The notes under the pieces are model-generated. The model searched no databases, was not told the origin of the DNA, and saw only the letters and a program-made list of their open reading frames with translations. A program made the translations under genes and the position numbers. From contig NZ_JABFHO010000001.1 in the NCBI RefSeq assembly GCF_013404085.1, forward strand, positions 1,426,001-1,490,000: a stretch of DNA of 64,000 nucleotides. Direction: 5' to 3'. The DNA is from Winogradskyella helgolandensis. GTDB taxonomy: Bacteria; Bacteroidota; Bacteroidia; Flavobacteriales; Flavobacteriaceae. Shown in pieces: positions 34,842-43,642 of the stretch. Position 1 is the first letter of the stretch, and every line of letters starts with the position of its first letter.

Positions 34842-34874
34842 AAAAAGTCGCTTATTGTTAAGCGACTTTTTTAT
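34842..34874 (+). terminator. Rho-independent terminator after the ompH pair
   Basis: A 13-bp stem (AAAAAGTCGCTTA, 34842-34854, with TAAGCGACTTTTT, 34859-34871), a TTGT loop and a T run. It stands only 11-14 bases before the murI ATG at 34885. The apparent earlier TTG start of murI at 34855 lies in its loop and is therefore rejected. Confidence 0.9.
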
Positions 34875-34884
34875 TTTTGTAGTA

Positions 34885-35664
34885 ATGCGTAACAGTCCTA
34901 TTGGCATATTTGATTCTGGTATTGGAGGTACGTCTATCTTCAAGGAGATTCATGAGTTATTGCCAAACGAAAATTGCATTTATCTTGCAGACAGTAAAAA
35001 TGCTCCTTACGGTAATAGGTCTGAAGATGAAATTGTCCAATTAAGTATTAAGAATACCGAATTTCTTATAAAACAAGGATGCAAAATTATTGTTGTGGCT
35101 TGTAATACAGCAACAACAAATGCCATAGTTTACTTAAGAAAAAACTATGATATCCCGTTTATTGGTATAGAACCTGCTATCAAACCAGCCGCCTTAAATA
35201 CAAAAACTAAAGTCGTTGGAATTCTAGCTACTAAAGGCACCTTAAGTAGTCAGCTTTTTCATAACACTATAGATTTATATTCTAAAGACATTAAAATTAT
35301 TGAACAAGTAGGTGAAGGTATTGTGCCTTTAATTGAAACAGGTCAATTAGATTCAGAAGTCATGCAATTGTATTTAAAAACCTATTTAGAGCCTATGCTA
35401 AAGCAGGATATAGATTATTTGGTCCTAGGTTGTACACATTATCCTTACCTTATTCCTATGCTAACTAAAATGCTTCCAGAACATGTAAGAATTATTGATT
35501 CGGGTAGAGCAGTGGCAAAACAGACACAGGCTGTGTTGACAGCACTAGATGTTCTTAATGATTCAATTGAAAATCCAAATATTCAATTATTTTCAAATGG
35601 AGATATTACAGTTTTAAATTCCATTTTAGATTATAAATTTAATGTGTCTTATCTAGATTTTTAG
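34885..35664 (+). CDS. murI: Glutamate racemase
   Basis: 259 residues from ATG 34885 (MRNSPIGIFDSGIGGTSIF). The two catalytic Cys are in IVVACNTATTNA and LGCTHYPYL, and YLADSKNAPYG is the usual substrate-loop segment. It converts L- to D-glutamate for peptidoglycan, in the cytoplasm. The gene starts right at the foot of the preceding terminator. A TATTTTTG box at 34872-34879 would place a transcription start at or within a few bases of the ATG, that is, a leaderless message. Confidence 0.95.
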   Translation: MRNSPIGIFDSGIGGTSIFKEIHELLPNENCIYLADSKNAPYGNRSEDEIVQLSIKNTEFLIKQGCKIIVVACNTATTNAIVYLRKNYDIPFIGIEPAIKPAALNTKTKVVGILATKGTLSSQLFHNTIDLYSKDIKIIEQVGEGIVPLIETGQLDSEVMQLYLKTYLEPMLKQDIDYLVLGCTHYPYLIPMLTKMLPEHVRIIDSGRAVAKQTQAVLTALDVLNDSIENPNIQLFSNGDITVLNSILDYKFNVSYLDF

Positions 35665-35698
35665 TAAGGTTCTATTTGTAAACCCTACTAATGTAAAC

Positions 35699-36046
35699 AT
35701 GAAATTACTCTTTGTTTATAATGCCAACTCAGGAAAAATGAATGCCTTGTTTGACGCGGGACATAAATTTATGAGTCCTTCAACCTATAAGTGTTCTTTA
35801 TGTGCGTTAACATTTGATACGTTTTCTGAAAATCGCATTTGGAAGGATTTTAGAGCAAAAAGTAATATTGATATGGAATTTTATCACAAGGATGAGTTTG
35901 AAACAAAATTCCCTAATATTAACATGGTATTTCCTGCTATTTTAAAACACGAAGCACATCAGATGTCAACTGTTTTAAATGCAGATATTTTAAATGAAAT
36001 TTCAAATGTTGATGATTTAATAGCACGCTTGAAACTTCAATTTTAA
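35699..36046 (+). CDS. Conserved flavobacterial protein with a CxxC motif, function unknown
   Basis: 115 residues, no signal peptide. It begins MKLLFVYNANSGKMNALFD, goes on with GHKFMSPSTYKCSLCALTFD, and holds EFYHKDEFETKFP. A two-Cys CxxC (CSLC) is the only obvious functional group and may be a redox or metal site. Relatives in Flavobacteriaceae are, as I recall, sometimes labelled GTPase, but I see no GTP-binding motif. The NANSGK segment superficially resembles a P-loop but lacks its Gly spacing. The gene is 34 bp after murI on the same strand and converges on the gamma carbonic anhydrase gene. Confidence 0.65.
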   Translation: MKLLFVYNANSGKMNALFDAGHKFMSPSTYKCSLCALTFDTFSENRIWKDFRAKSNIDMEFYHKDEFETKFPNINMVFPAILKHEAHQMSTVLNADILNEISNVDDLIARLKLQF

Positions 36047-36065
36047 AAAGGATACCATTTAGTAG

Positions 36066-36581
36066 TTATTCCTTAAACCAACTAGAATATTCAACATAGT
36101 TGTTTGCAATCCTATCAATTTCGCCAGAGATTAACTCCTGGCTAATATCTTTAACTTTTTTTGCAGGTACTCCAGCATAAATACTGCCCGATTCTACAAT
36201 CGTATTTTTAGTGACTACAGCACCAGCAGCAACGATGCTATTGCTCTCAATCACGCAATCGTCCATTATAATACTTCCCATGCCTATAAGTACATTGTCT
36301 TTTATAGTACAGCCATGAACGAGGGCATTGTGGCCAATAGATACATTATTACCAATGGTTGTAGGTGATTTTAGATACGTAGCATGTATAACGGCTCCAT
36401 CTTGAATATTCACCTTGTTACCCATTTTTATATAATGTACATCTCCTCGAATTACAGCATTAAACCATACACTACATTGTTTTCCTATGGTAACGTCTCC
36501 TACAATAGTTGCATTTTCTGCTATGAAGCAATCTGCTGGAATCTGAGGCTCTTTTCCTCTAACTGATTTAATTATTGGCAT
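36066..36581 (-). CDS. Gamma carbonic anhydrase family protein
   Basis: 171 residues. A left-handed beta helix of hexapeptide repeats (ATIVGDVTIGKQCSVWFNAV and later). The metal-binding His candidates are in VIHATY and GHNALVHGCT, the usual gamma-class positions, and VRGD-like VIRGDVHYIKMGN is present. The class hydrates CO2 or acts as an acyltransferase-like scaffold; many members are inactive, so the activity is uncertain. The last helix ends YSSWFKE. Not evidently in an operon. Confidence 0.9.
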   Translation of the reverse strand: MPIIKSVRGKEPQIPADCFIAENATIVGDVTIGKQCSVWFNAVIRGDVHYIKMGNKVNIQDGAVIHATYLKSPTTIGNNVSIGHNALVHGCTIKDNVLIGMGSIIMDDCVIESNSIVAAGAVVTKNTIVESGSIYAGVPAKKVKDISQELISGEIDRIANNYVEYSSWFKE

Positions 36582-36662
36582 AACTTATTTCTTAATGAGT
36601 TTAAATCTTATTTGTACTCTAAAGATAAAATGAAAATTCGTATTAATCAGAGTTTATGGCAT

Positions 36663-36692
36663 AAAAAAAGAGCAGCACAAGTGCTACTCTTT
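36663..36692 (-). terminator. rpsU: Rho-independent terminator of rpsU
   Basis: Read on minus: AAGAGTAGCAC, a 2-base loop, GTGCTGCTCTT and seven T. The 11-bp stem has one G-T wobble. It lies 24 bp beyond the rpsU stop. Confidence 0.85.
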
Positions 36693-36716
36693 AGTATTCT
36701 GTTATATAAATAATAT

Positions 36717-36911
36717 CTATATATCTTCAGCGTCTCTTAAACCTTGAATGTATTCAGCTTTCTGAATTTCTCTTCTTCTTTTAACAGAAGGCTTTGCGAA
36801 ATAACGCTTTTCTCTTAAGTTCTGCATAATTTGCACATTTCTGTGTTTACGCTTGTAACGCTTAAGTGCACGTTCTATATTTTCTCCTTCTTTGATTTCG
36901 ATTTTAATCAT
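36717..36911 (-). CDS. rpsU: 30S ribosomal protein S21
   Basis: 64 residues, the usual size, strongly basic: IKIEIKEGENIERALKRYKR, then LREKRYFAKPSVKRRREIQK. S21 is the last small-subunit protein to join, near the 3' end of 16S rRNA, and affects initiation. In Bacteroidota the anti-Shine-Dalgarno end of 16S RNA is masked with S21 help, which fits the absence of strong ribosome-binding sites throughout this window. The gene is followed by a terminator and by no other gene on its strand. Confidence 0.96.
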   Translation of the reverse strand: MIKIEIKEGENIERALKRYKRKHRNVQIMQNLREKRYFAKPSVKRRREIQKAEYIQGLRDAEDI

Positions 36912-36954
36912 TATATCGATATATTTTTGTTAACTATTTCTTGCAAATGGTCGG

Positions 36955-36962
36955 CAAATATA
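36955..36962 (-). promoter_or_regulatory. rpsU: Probable -7 box of rpsU promoter
   Basis: On minus the sequence is TATATTTG, a perfect TAnnTTTG, 44 bp upstream of the rpsU ATG. A clear TTG about 18 bp further upstream is not present (the area is T-rich), so only the -7 part is supported. Confidence 0.45.
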
Positions 36963-37130
36963 TGCTAACTATTTGAAAATAAAAAATTATACGTAAGTTT
37001 TAAACATTTATTTTTATGAATAAAATTTTCAATACTATTTAGACTGTAAAATCAATACGATAAATCTGAATAATTACTGAAAGCGTCTCGATTCTTAGCT
37101 CTAAAAGCTAAGTCGCCTAAACGTCTATTT

Positions 37131-37994
37131 CTATCCTAAATAAGTCTTTAAAATCTTACTTTTACTTGCGTGTCTTAATCTTCTGATGCCTTTTTCTCTA
37201 ATTTGTCTTACACGTTCGCGAGTTAAATCGTAAATACTTCCGATTTCTTCAAGCGTCATTGGTGGTTGATCTCCAATTCCGAAGTTTAAACGAATAACAT
37301 CACTTTCCTTTTGAGTTAGTGTTTCTAAAGCGCGTTCTACTTCTGTGTTTAAAGACTCTTTCATTAATGCTTTATCTGGTCTCGGTGATTCACCAGAACT
37401 TACAACGTCATATAAACTAAAAGTTTCCCCATCTTTTAATGGTGCATCCATAGAAAGGTGACGGCCAGAGTTTTTCATAGATTGTTTTACTTCTCGAACG
37501 CTAATATCTAATTCGCGAGCAATCTCATCTGCGTTTGGTGGTCTTTGATTTATTTGCTCTAAATGAGAAAAGGCTTTATTAATCTTGTTAATAGTACCAA
37601 TTTTATTTAGTGGTAAACGAACAATACGCGACTGTTCTGCTAAAGCTTGTAAAATAGCTTGTCTAATCCACCATACGGCGTAAGAAATAAACTTAAAACC
37701 TCTTGTTTCATCAAAACGTTTTGCAGCTTTTACTAAACCGGCATTACCTTCATTAATTAAATCTGGTAATTTTAAACCTTGATTTTGATATTGTTTAGCA
37801 ACCGAAACAACAAATCTTAAATTGGATGTTGTTAGTTTGTCTAATGCTGCTTGATCACCTTTTCTAATTAGCTGTGCTAATTCGACCTCTTCATCTGCAG
37901 TAATTAACGGAATCTTACTAATATCCTGTAAATATTTGTCTAACGATTTATCTTCTCTGTTAGTAACCTGCTTGGTGATTTTTAATTGCCTCAT
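37131..37994 (-). CDS. rpoD: Primary RNA polymerase sigma factor (RpoD/SigA)
   Basis: 287 residues, the short form normal for Bacteroidota, without region 1.1. Region 1.2/2 has [40 protein letters not shown] and [20 protein letters not shown]. Region 3 has [20 protein letters not shown]. Region 4 has [20 protein letters not shown] and [19 protein letters not shown]. It directs polymerase to the TTG/TAnnTTTG promoters seen elsewhere in the window. A 7-bp hairpin without T run (37094-37112) lies just beyond its stop. Confidence 0.97.
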   Translation of the reverse strand: MRQLKITKQVTNREDKSLDKYLQDISKIPLITADEEVELAQLIRKGDQAALDKLTTSNLRFVVSVAKQYQNQGLKLPDLINEGNAGLVKAAKRFDETRGFKFISYAVWWIRQAILQALAEQSRIVRLPLNKIGTINKINKAFSHLEQINQRPPNADEIARELDISVREVKQSMKNSGRHLSMDAPLKDGETFSLYDVVSSGESPRPDKALMKESLNTEVERALETLTQKESDVIRLNFGIGDQPPMTLEEIGSIYDLTRERVRQIREKGIRRLRHASKSKILKTYLG

Positions 37995-38109
37995 GTATCC
38001 TTTTAAAATTTAGTGAACCTTCAATGTAACCTAATTATTAACAAAAGCAAATAAAATCGTAATTATTAACAATAATTGGCAAAAAATGATTACTTTTTCA
38101 GTTCGTAGG

Positions 38110-40785
38110 TTAATTATCGGTTGAATCGCTCTCTTTTTTAGTTTCCGTTTTTTTCTTTCCACTTAAGAGTCCTCCTAAAATATTACCGACTCCTTCCTTA
38201 ACTTTATCTTCAGTTGTTTGTTTCGTAGTTTCTTCTTTTGTGGTAGTTGAATCTGTTGTGGTACTAGTTTTTTCTCCTCCCAACAGTCCACTAAGCAAAT
38301 CACTGACTTTATCTTTTCCTTGTCCAATTAATTTCTGCTTTTCAATTTCTATCAATTGTTTGGTTAGATTGGAAACACCAGACGTTAAATCAGTTTTAAT
38401 ATTAGGACTAGCAAACGTACCACCAATGTTAGCGGTAATAGGAACCGTTAGATTATTGACTTCGCTATCGTTAATCTTTCCAATCAAACGATTCACTTCG
38501 CTTCCTAAGTATTTCGCTGGCACCTGCAAAACGGCATTGTAATTCATGGTATTTGTAAAACTGTGCGAACCAGAAACTTCAATTGGAATGTCATTGTAAT
38601 TAATTGTAAATGGTTTAACAGAAACATTACCATTTTCAAAACTTAAATTAGTAACAATATCTTTAATGTCTAATTTGTCGAAATCAACGAAATCTAATTT
38701 ACTGTCTAAGCTTGTTAGTAATGGACTGTTGGCTGTATTAACTTTATCTGTTAATATTTTTGCGATCGCACTACCAGAAATAGTACTTAAATCTGGTGAA
38801 AAACTTTCGTCTAAGAATCCGCTGATATCAATTGTAGAGTTTAACTTCCCTTGCAACACTTTGGCAATTGGTGCTAAAGCTTTCAACATGTCTAAATCTT
38901 GAAAAGATTGTGAAATATCGAAGTTTTGCATTGCTAATTTCATATCAAATGTTGGTTTGGCTGATTTAGTAGATACATTTCCAGAAATGCCTAATTGACC
39001 ATTAAATATATCTGTGGTCATATTTTGAAGGCTTGCATTTTGGTCTTTTATAATAAGTTGCCCTTTTACATTCTTTAAATTAAGGTTATCATAAATTACT
39101 GTTTTTGCATTGGCTGTTATTGTACAATCTAAAAAAGCGGGAATTTTAAGCGCTTCTACTTCTGTAGTTGTTTTACCTGAGTCCTCATTAGATGATTCTG
39201 TGGTTGTGGCATCCTCAGACATAAAATCTGAAAGGGCAAAAGTGTTTGAATTCAAATTGAAATTACCTTGTAGATTTTTATCACTTAACATAAAGCCAAG
39301 TAAGTTATTTATGGTTCCTGTAGCCGTAAAATCACTCTTGCCTGTTTGAGCATCAAAACTATTAAGGCTTACTGTTCCTGGTTTAAATGTTAAATCGGCT
39401 TTATTAATTTGAAGTGGATTTAATAGGTCTTCAGAAGAAAATACAAAGTCTGTTAACGAAACACTTCCAACGTTTTTAATACGTTGATATGCATTAGTTT
39501 CAATAGCATCCATATCAAAAGAAGTGCTGACATTAGCTCTTAAAATTCCACTAAGTTCATTATCTAACTCAACAGGATATGCTTTAGTAATATTGGCTAA
39601 ATTTAAAACACCATCTAATTTGGCAGCCACCAACATGTTTTTAGTTAGATTTTTAATTGATGCTTCAGATTTAAAAACATCTTCATCTATTTGAAAGTTT
39701 AGTTTATTGATGTTTACAAACGTGTCATCTACATTACCTGTTGTGTTTTTTACTGAAACATCTATACCTATATTTTTTACGCTTTTTGGAAGCTGAGGAA
39801 ATTTGAAAGAGGCATTTTCTGAGAGTAAATTAATATCTAAGGTCGGAATCGTTTCTTCAGAAACTAACCCTTTTACTATTCCAGAAAATGTAAAGTTCCC
39901 TGTTGTGCTAACATCTGCAATGTCTTTAGCATAAGCCTCTGGAATAATTGCTAAGAAATCTTTGAAGGTTGCTCCAGGATTTTTAAACGTAATATCTATT
40001 TGTTGTCCAGCTTCCACCAATTGTACAAAACCATCAAATTCTAACGGTAAAGCATTGATGTAAGCCTTGTTTTCTTTAAATGTGAATTTCTGTTGTTCTA
40101 AATCTAAATCTATAAGCGCATCCAATTTAATATGATTGTTGCTTAAATATTCAGTACTGTCCATTGCAAAAGTGACATTGGCTTCTGTGTTAGTGTCTAA
40201 TTCTGATTTTCCACCAGAGAAAATGCCAGTACCTCTATGATTAATTTCGGTAAGATAAAATGCCATGTTAGACGTGTCGTCTATATATGTAAATGCACTA
40301 TTGTTAAGCTCGTAGTTGTCAATATCAAAACTAAAACCCGATGATGTTTCGGTTTCTGTAGGTGTCTCAATTGTCGTTGTGCTTTCCTTTACTATATCAT
40401 AATTTGTAGTGCCAGTTTTGTTGGTTTTTATAACCAAAAGCAATTCATTGGCAATAATTTCATTGATTTCTAAAGGAGAATCGGTGCCTTTTAATAATTG
40501 CATCATTCCCATTTCAAAAGAGAGTGATTTTGCAGTGGCTAAAGTTTCGCCTGCAAAAGGAGCACGATTGGTGATTTTTAAATTCTCTACGCTAACTTCA
40601 GCTTTAGGGAAACTGCTAATAAGACTTAGGCTGATATCGTCAAAGGATAATTCAGCATTTAAGTTCTCATCGGCATAGTTTTGAACAATAGTATCAATTT
40701 TAGATTCTAAAAAAAAGGGAATTGCAATAAGAATCGCAATAAAAAAGAGTAAAATGATTCCAACAATTTTGAGGACTTTTTTCAT
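38110..40785 (-). CDS. AsmA-family protein
   Basis: 891 residues. One N-terminal membrane helix (about 5-24, ILLFFIAILIAIPFFL) is followed by a long beta-rich body with an AsmA N-terminal-like part (LSFDDISLSLISSFPKAEVS) and a C-terminal part (SAIAKILTDKVNTANSPLLT, PAKYLGSEVNRLIGKINDSE). The tail is Thr/Lys/Glu-rich. AsmA/TamB/YhdP-like proteins form periplasmic hydrophobic grooves that move phospholipids between the membranes. It stands alone, with 109-115 bp gaps to its neighbours. Confidence 0.88.
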   Translation of the reverse strand: MKKVLKIVGIILLFFIAILIAIPFFLESKIDTIVQNYADENLNAELSFDDISLSLISSFPKAEVSVENLKITNRAPFAGETLATAKSLSFEMGMMQLLKGTDSPLEINEIIANELLLVIKTNKTGTTNYDIVKESTTTIETPTETETSSGFSFDIDNYELNNSAFTYIDDTSNMAFYLTEINHRGTGIFSGGKSELDTNTEANVTFAMDSTEYLSNNHIKLDALIDLDLEQQKFTFKENKAYINALPLEFDGFVQLVEAGQQIDITFKNPGATFKDFLAIIPEAYAKDIADVSTTGNFTFSGIVKGLVSEETIPTLDINLLSENASFKFPQLPKSVKNIGIDVSVKNTTGNVDDTFVNINKLNFQIDEDVFKSEASIKNLTKNMLVAAKLDGVLNLANITKAYPVELDNELSGILRANVSTSFDMDAIETNAYQRIKNVGSVSLTDFVFSSEDLLNPLQINKADLTFKPGTVSLNSFDAQTGKSDFTATGTINNLLGFMLSDKNLQGNFNLNSNTFALSDFMSEDATTTESSNEDSGKTTTEVEALKIPAFLDCTITANAKTVIYDNLNLKNVKGQLIIKDQNASLQNMTTDIFNGQLGISGNVSTKSAKPTFDMKLAMQNFDISQSFQDLDMLKALAPIAKVLQGKLNSTIDISGFLDESFSPDLSTISGSAIAKILTDKVNTANSPLLTSLDSKLDFVDFDKLDIKDIVTNLSFENGNVSVKPFTINYNDIPIEVSGSHSFTNTMNYNAVLQVPAKYLGSEVNRLIGKINDSEVNNLTVPITANIGGTFASPNIKTDLTSGVSNLTKQLIEIEKQKLIGQGKDKVSDLLSGLLGGEKTSTTTDSTTTKEETTKQTTEDKVKEGVGNILGGLLSGKKKTETKKESDSTDN

Positions 40786-40894
40786 AATTCGTATTTGTGG
40801 TTGTTAAATAGCTTCTTTATTATATACGCAAAATTCCGCATAATAGTTGCGAATATCGGTAAGTTTAAGAAGATTTTAATGTTTTGTTTAGTCG

Positions 40895-41599
40895 TTATAG
40901 TAAATTTATTTCCTCATTTAGTTTTAGTTTGAAACGCTTGCGGAATAAATAGACACCAAGGTATAGAAAAGGAGTGTCTAAAACAGCGACTAAAACTTTG
41001 AAAATAAAACCGCTAATGAGTAAGCCTGCAAAATTCTCCCATTTTATAATACCGAATGAACACAGTAACGATACTATGGTTAAGGTATCTATAAATTGTG
41101 AAAACCAAGTTGAAAAGTTATTACGTAACCAAAGATGTTTGCCTTTGGTTACTCGTTTCCAGAAATGATAAATTTGGATATCTACAAATTGGGCAAATAA
41201 GTACGTAACCATACTCGCAAAAACGGCAAGCGACGTATTTCCAAAAACTTGATTAAAGATGTTGTTATCTACGTAAGACCATGTTGTAGCAGGTACATTT
41301 GAAGCCGTATAAATAATTAAAAGAGAAAATAGTGAAGCAAAAATCCCAACAATCACAATGTCATTTGCGCGCTTTTTACCATAGATCTCACTAATTAAAT
41401 CTGTAATAAGAAATGTAATCGGGTATGGTAAAATGCCAACAGAGATTTCGAATAATTTTGACCCAAATATTTCAATATCAAAAGGATGCCAATAGAAGAA
41501 TTTTTGAAATATTAAATTAGAAACTACAAGTGAGGTTATAAAAAGTCCACCAAGTAATAGGTAAATGCGTTGTGCTAAAAGCTTGTCTTTTAATGACAT
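40895..41599 (-). CDS. Queuosine precursor transporter (YhhQ/VUT family)
   Basis: 234 residues with about six membrane helices. Family features are LPYPITFLITDLISEIYGKKRAND, given here in parts as FLITDLISEIYGKKRA, and the later QFVDIQIYHFWKRVTKGKHLWLRNN and NFSTWFSQFIDTLTI. YhhQ carries queuosine precursors (preQ0/preQ1) into the cell for tRNA modification. No other queuosine gene is nearby. Divergent from the folK-dNK fusion gene, with 71 bp between. Confidence 0.9.
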   Translation of the reverse strand: MSLKDKLLAQRIYLLLGGLFITSLVVSNLIFQKFFYWHPFDIEIFGSKLFEISVGILPYPITFLITDLISEIYGKKRANDIVIVGIFASLFSLLIIYTASNVPATTWSYVDNNIFNQVFGNTSLAVFASMVTYLFAQFVDIQIYHFWKRVTKGKHLWLRNNFSTWFSQFIDTLTIVSLLCSFGIIKWENFAGLLISGFIFKVLVAVLDTPFLYLGVYLFRKRFKLKLNEEINLL

Positions 41600-41670
41600 T
41601 AAAAATGGTTAATAAATAGTTTCGGTAAAGCTAAAGTAATAAAATTTGTTTTAGTTATTTTGTTGCTTCG

Positions 41671-42819
41671 ATGAAGCCAACTAAAATCATTCACATAGCA
41701 TTAGGGAGTAACAAAGGCAACAAATTGCAATATTTGCAATCTGCTATTGATACTATTTTTGAACGTATTGGTTCAATTAAAAAGATTTCTAAAGTCTACA
41801 AAACACCTGCTTTTGGTTTTGAAGGTGACGATTTTTATAATGCATGTATCGCTGTTCAAACAGAGTTGAAACCTAAAAGGATCCTTAAGTTGCTTCAGGA
41901 TATTGAAATAGAATTAGGGAGGAAATCTAAAACAAGCCAAGGCTATGAGTCTCGCGAAATTGATTTAGATATTCTATTTTTTGAAGATGAAATTGTTGAG
42001 GAAAAAAACTTAATAATTCCACATCCCGAAATTCATAACCGAAAATTTGTATTACAACCTTTGGTTGATATTGCGAAATCTGTTGAACATCCTATTTTAA
42101 TGAAGTCTATTGAAACTTTGTTAATGGATTGTAAGGACGATTCTGAAATAGAACCTGTAAATATTTGGTTGAAAAATCCGAAAAAATCCTACACATTTAA
42201 TAATTTTAATTACATCGCTATTGAAGGTAATATTGGCGCAGGAAAAACAAGTTTGGCTAATAAAATAGCTAGAGATTTTAATGCGAAGTTAATATTAGAA
42301 CGTTTTGCTGATAATGCCTTTTTACCAAAATTCTATAAAGAACCAGAACGTTACGCCTTTACTTTAGAAATGTCATTTTTAGCAGACCGTTATCAACAAA
42401 TTTCAGACGATTTATCGCAATTGGATTTGTTTAAAGATTTTATGGTAAGCGATTACGATGTTTATAAGTCGTTAATCTTCTCTAAGATTACTTTACCTGA
42501 AGATGAGTTTAGATTGTATAGAAAATTATTCTACCAAGTCTATAAAGATATTGCTAAGCCAGAATTATACATCTACTTATACCAAAACACAGAGCGTTTA
42601 CAGGCTAATATTAAAAAACGAGGTCGTAACTACGAAAAGAATATAAAAGACGATTATCTCGAAAAAATAAACGCTGGTTATCTCGATTTTCTAAAAAGTC
42701 AGCAAGAGATGAATGTGAAGATTATTGATATTTCTGATAAAGATTTTGTGAAGTCTCGTGAGGACTATTTGTGGTTGTTAGCTGAGATTAATGAAGCTTC
42801 AGTAAGCATAAAGCATTAA
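41671..42819 (+). CDS. folK: Fusion of HPPK (FolK) and a deoxynucleoside kinase
   Basis: 382 residues in one frame. Residues about 4-160 are 6-hydroxymethyl-7,8-dihydropterin pyrophosphokinase: HIALGSNKGNKLQYLQSAI, GYESREIDLDILFF, IPHPEIHNRKFVLQPLVD. Residues about 178-375 are a deoxynucleoside kinase: P-loop GNIGAGKTS (186-194), ERFADNAFLPKFY, MSFLADRYQQI, lid segment KKRGRNYEKNI. The first half makes the folate precursor from ATP and hydroxymethyl-dihydropterin; the second salvages deoxynucleosides. Folate drives thymidylate synthesis, so the two halves feed the same dNTP pool. The linker is about 15 residues with no gap or stop. Confidence 0.93.
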   Translation: MKPTKIIHIALGSNKGNKLQYLQSAIDTIFERIGSIKKISKVYKTPAFGFEGDDFYNACIAVQTELKPKRILKLLQDIEIELGRKSKTSQGYESREIDLDILFFEDEIVEEKNLIIPHPEIHNRKFVLQPLVDIAKSVEHPILMKSIETLLMDCKDDSEIEPVNIWLKNPKKSYTFNNFNYIAIEGNIGAGKTSLANKIARDFNAKLILERFADNAFLPKFYKEPERYAFTLEMSFLADRYQQISDDLSQLDLFKDFMVSDYDVYKSLIFSKITLPEDEFRLYRKLFYQVYKDIAKPELYIYLYQNTERLQANIKKRGRNYEKNIKDDYLEKINAGYLDFLKSQQEMNVKIIDISDKDFVKSREDYLWLLAEINEASVSIKH

Positions 42820-42827
42820 GTTTTGTT

Positions 42828-42848
42828 ATTCTGAAATCGTTTCAGAAT
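42828..42848. repeat. Palindromic intergenic hairpin
   Basis: ATTCTGAAA (42828-42836) with its exact complement TTTCAGAAT (42840-42848) and a 3-base loop, 9 bp after the folK-dNK stop. The core (TTATTCTGAAA...TTTCAGAATCT) is of a kind I have often seen dispersed in flavobacterial gaps, so it may be both a repeat and a weak terminator. Confidence 0.55.
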
Positions 42849-42867
42849 CTATTCTTAATGCGAATTT

Positions 42868-43524
42868 TTATAAAGTATAAATAGTTGTTACGATTATACC
42901 TTTATCGTCTTCTAGAATAGTTTCGTTCAAAAATTTCTGATCTTCAATTTTAAAATTAAAAGGTGCTTTCAGTAAATCAACACCACTATTTTTTTTGATT
43001 CTGATGCCTTGGCCAGATATAATATCTTTATTAGGTGTAAAGTTTCCTGTAAGAATATGTTCCGTAAGAATTACATATTTATAATTCGAGAGCTTTTTAA
43101 TAATAGTCTCAATTTCAGCATTAGATAAATGTTGTAATACCTGTCTTAGAATAATACAATCTGCTTTTGGCAAATCATCTTCTACGATATCTAAGCAATG
43201 AAACTCTAAATTGTCTTCTTTAAATAAGGCTTTGTTTCTTGTAATGAGATTTTCAACTATATCAACAGCTATATATTTTTCAGTGTATTTGAGGAGTTGT
43301 TTTCCTATATTAAAATCGCCACAGCCTAAATCACAAACATTTAATTTTTTATTATGAGATTTTAAAAATGTAATGACACTATTAATATAGGGTTCAATAA
43401 TTTTTAAATCGTGAGAACCAGAACCCGAATAAAAATCAAAATCTTGTCCACCCCAAAGATGTAGGTCATAAATTTGATGCATGGCATCTTTTGTTGGCCA
43501 AGGTTGTTTTGTTTTTTTCGTCAT
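42868..43524 (-). CDS. Class I SAM-dependent methyltransferase
   Basis: 218 residues. Motif I is NVCDLGCGDFNIGKQLLK, motif II YIAVDIVENLI, motif III ADCIILRQVLQHLSNAEIE. The N-terminal PWPTKDAMHQIYDLHLWGGQ and the end FLNETILEDDKG show no further recognisable domain. The substrate is not predictable; WGG...YSGSGSHD occurs in several uncharacterised bacterial relatives. It is flanked on both sides by palindromic repeats. Confidence 0.82.
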   Translation of the reverse strand: MTKKTKQPWPTKDAMHQIYDLHLWGGQDFDFYSGSGSHDLKIIEPYINSVITFLKSHNKKLNVCDLGCGDFNIGKQLLKYTEKYIAVDIVENLITRNKALFKEDNLEFHCLDIVEDDLPKADCIILRQVLQHLSNAEIETIIKKLSNYKYVILTEHILTGNFTPNKDIISGQGIRIKKNSGVDLLKAPFNFKIEDQKFLNETILEDDKGIIVTTIYTL

Positions 43525-43530
43525 TTTTTA

Positions 43531-43597
43531 TCATTCCTGCGAAGGCAGGAATCTATTTACTTTATATGATATGGATTCCTGCTTGCTCAGGAATGAC
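43531..43597. repeat. REPIN-like inverted pair of REP hairpins
   Basis: Left unit TCATTCCTGCGAAGGCAGG-AATC (43531-43553) is itself a hairpin (ATTCCTGC/GGCAGGAAT). The right unit at 43574-43597 is the inverse orientation (GATTCCTGCTTGCTCAGG-AATGA), with its own hairpin. The two differ only in a few loop bases, and the 20-bp spacer is AT-rich. It lies between two minus-strand methyltransferase genes. Confidence 0.75.
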
Positions 43598-43642
43598 AGT
43601 TTTAGGTGAAAATCTTCCTTTTAGATAGATTTAAATGGGCTT

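Noticed and set aside
34855..34884. Earlier TTG start for murI
   Set aside because: The codon lies in the loop of a strong terminator, and family members begin close to the ATG at 34885.
35713..35740. P-loop (GTP-binding) reading of YNANSGKMNA in the small CxxC protein
   Set aside because: The Walker A pattern GxxxxGK(S/T) is not met: there is no first Gly and no Ser/Thr after Lys.
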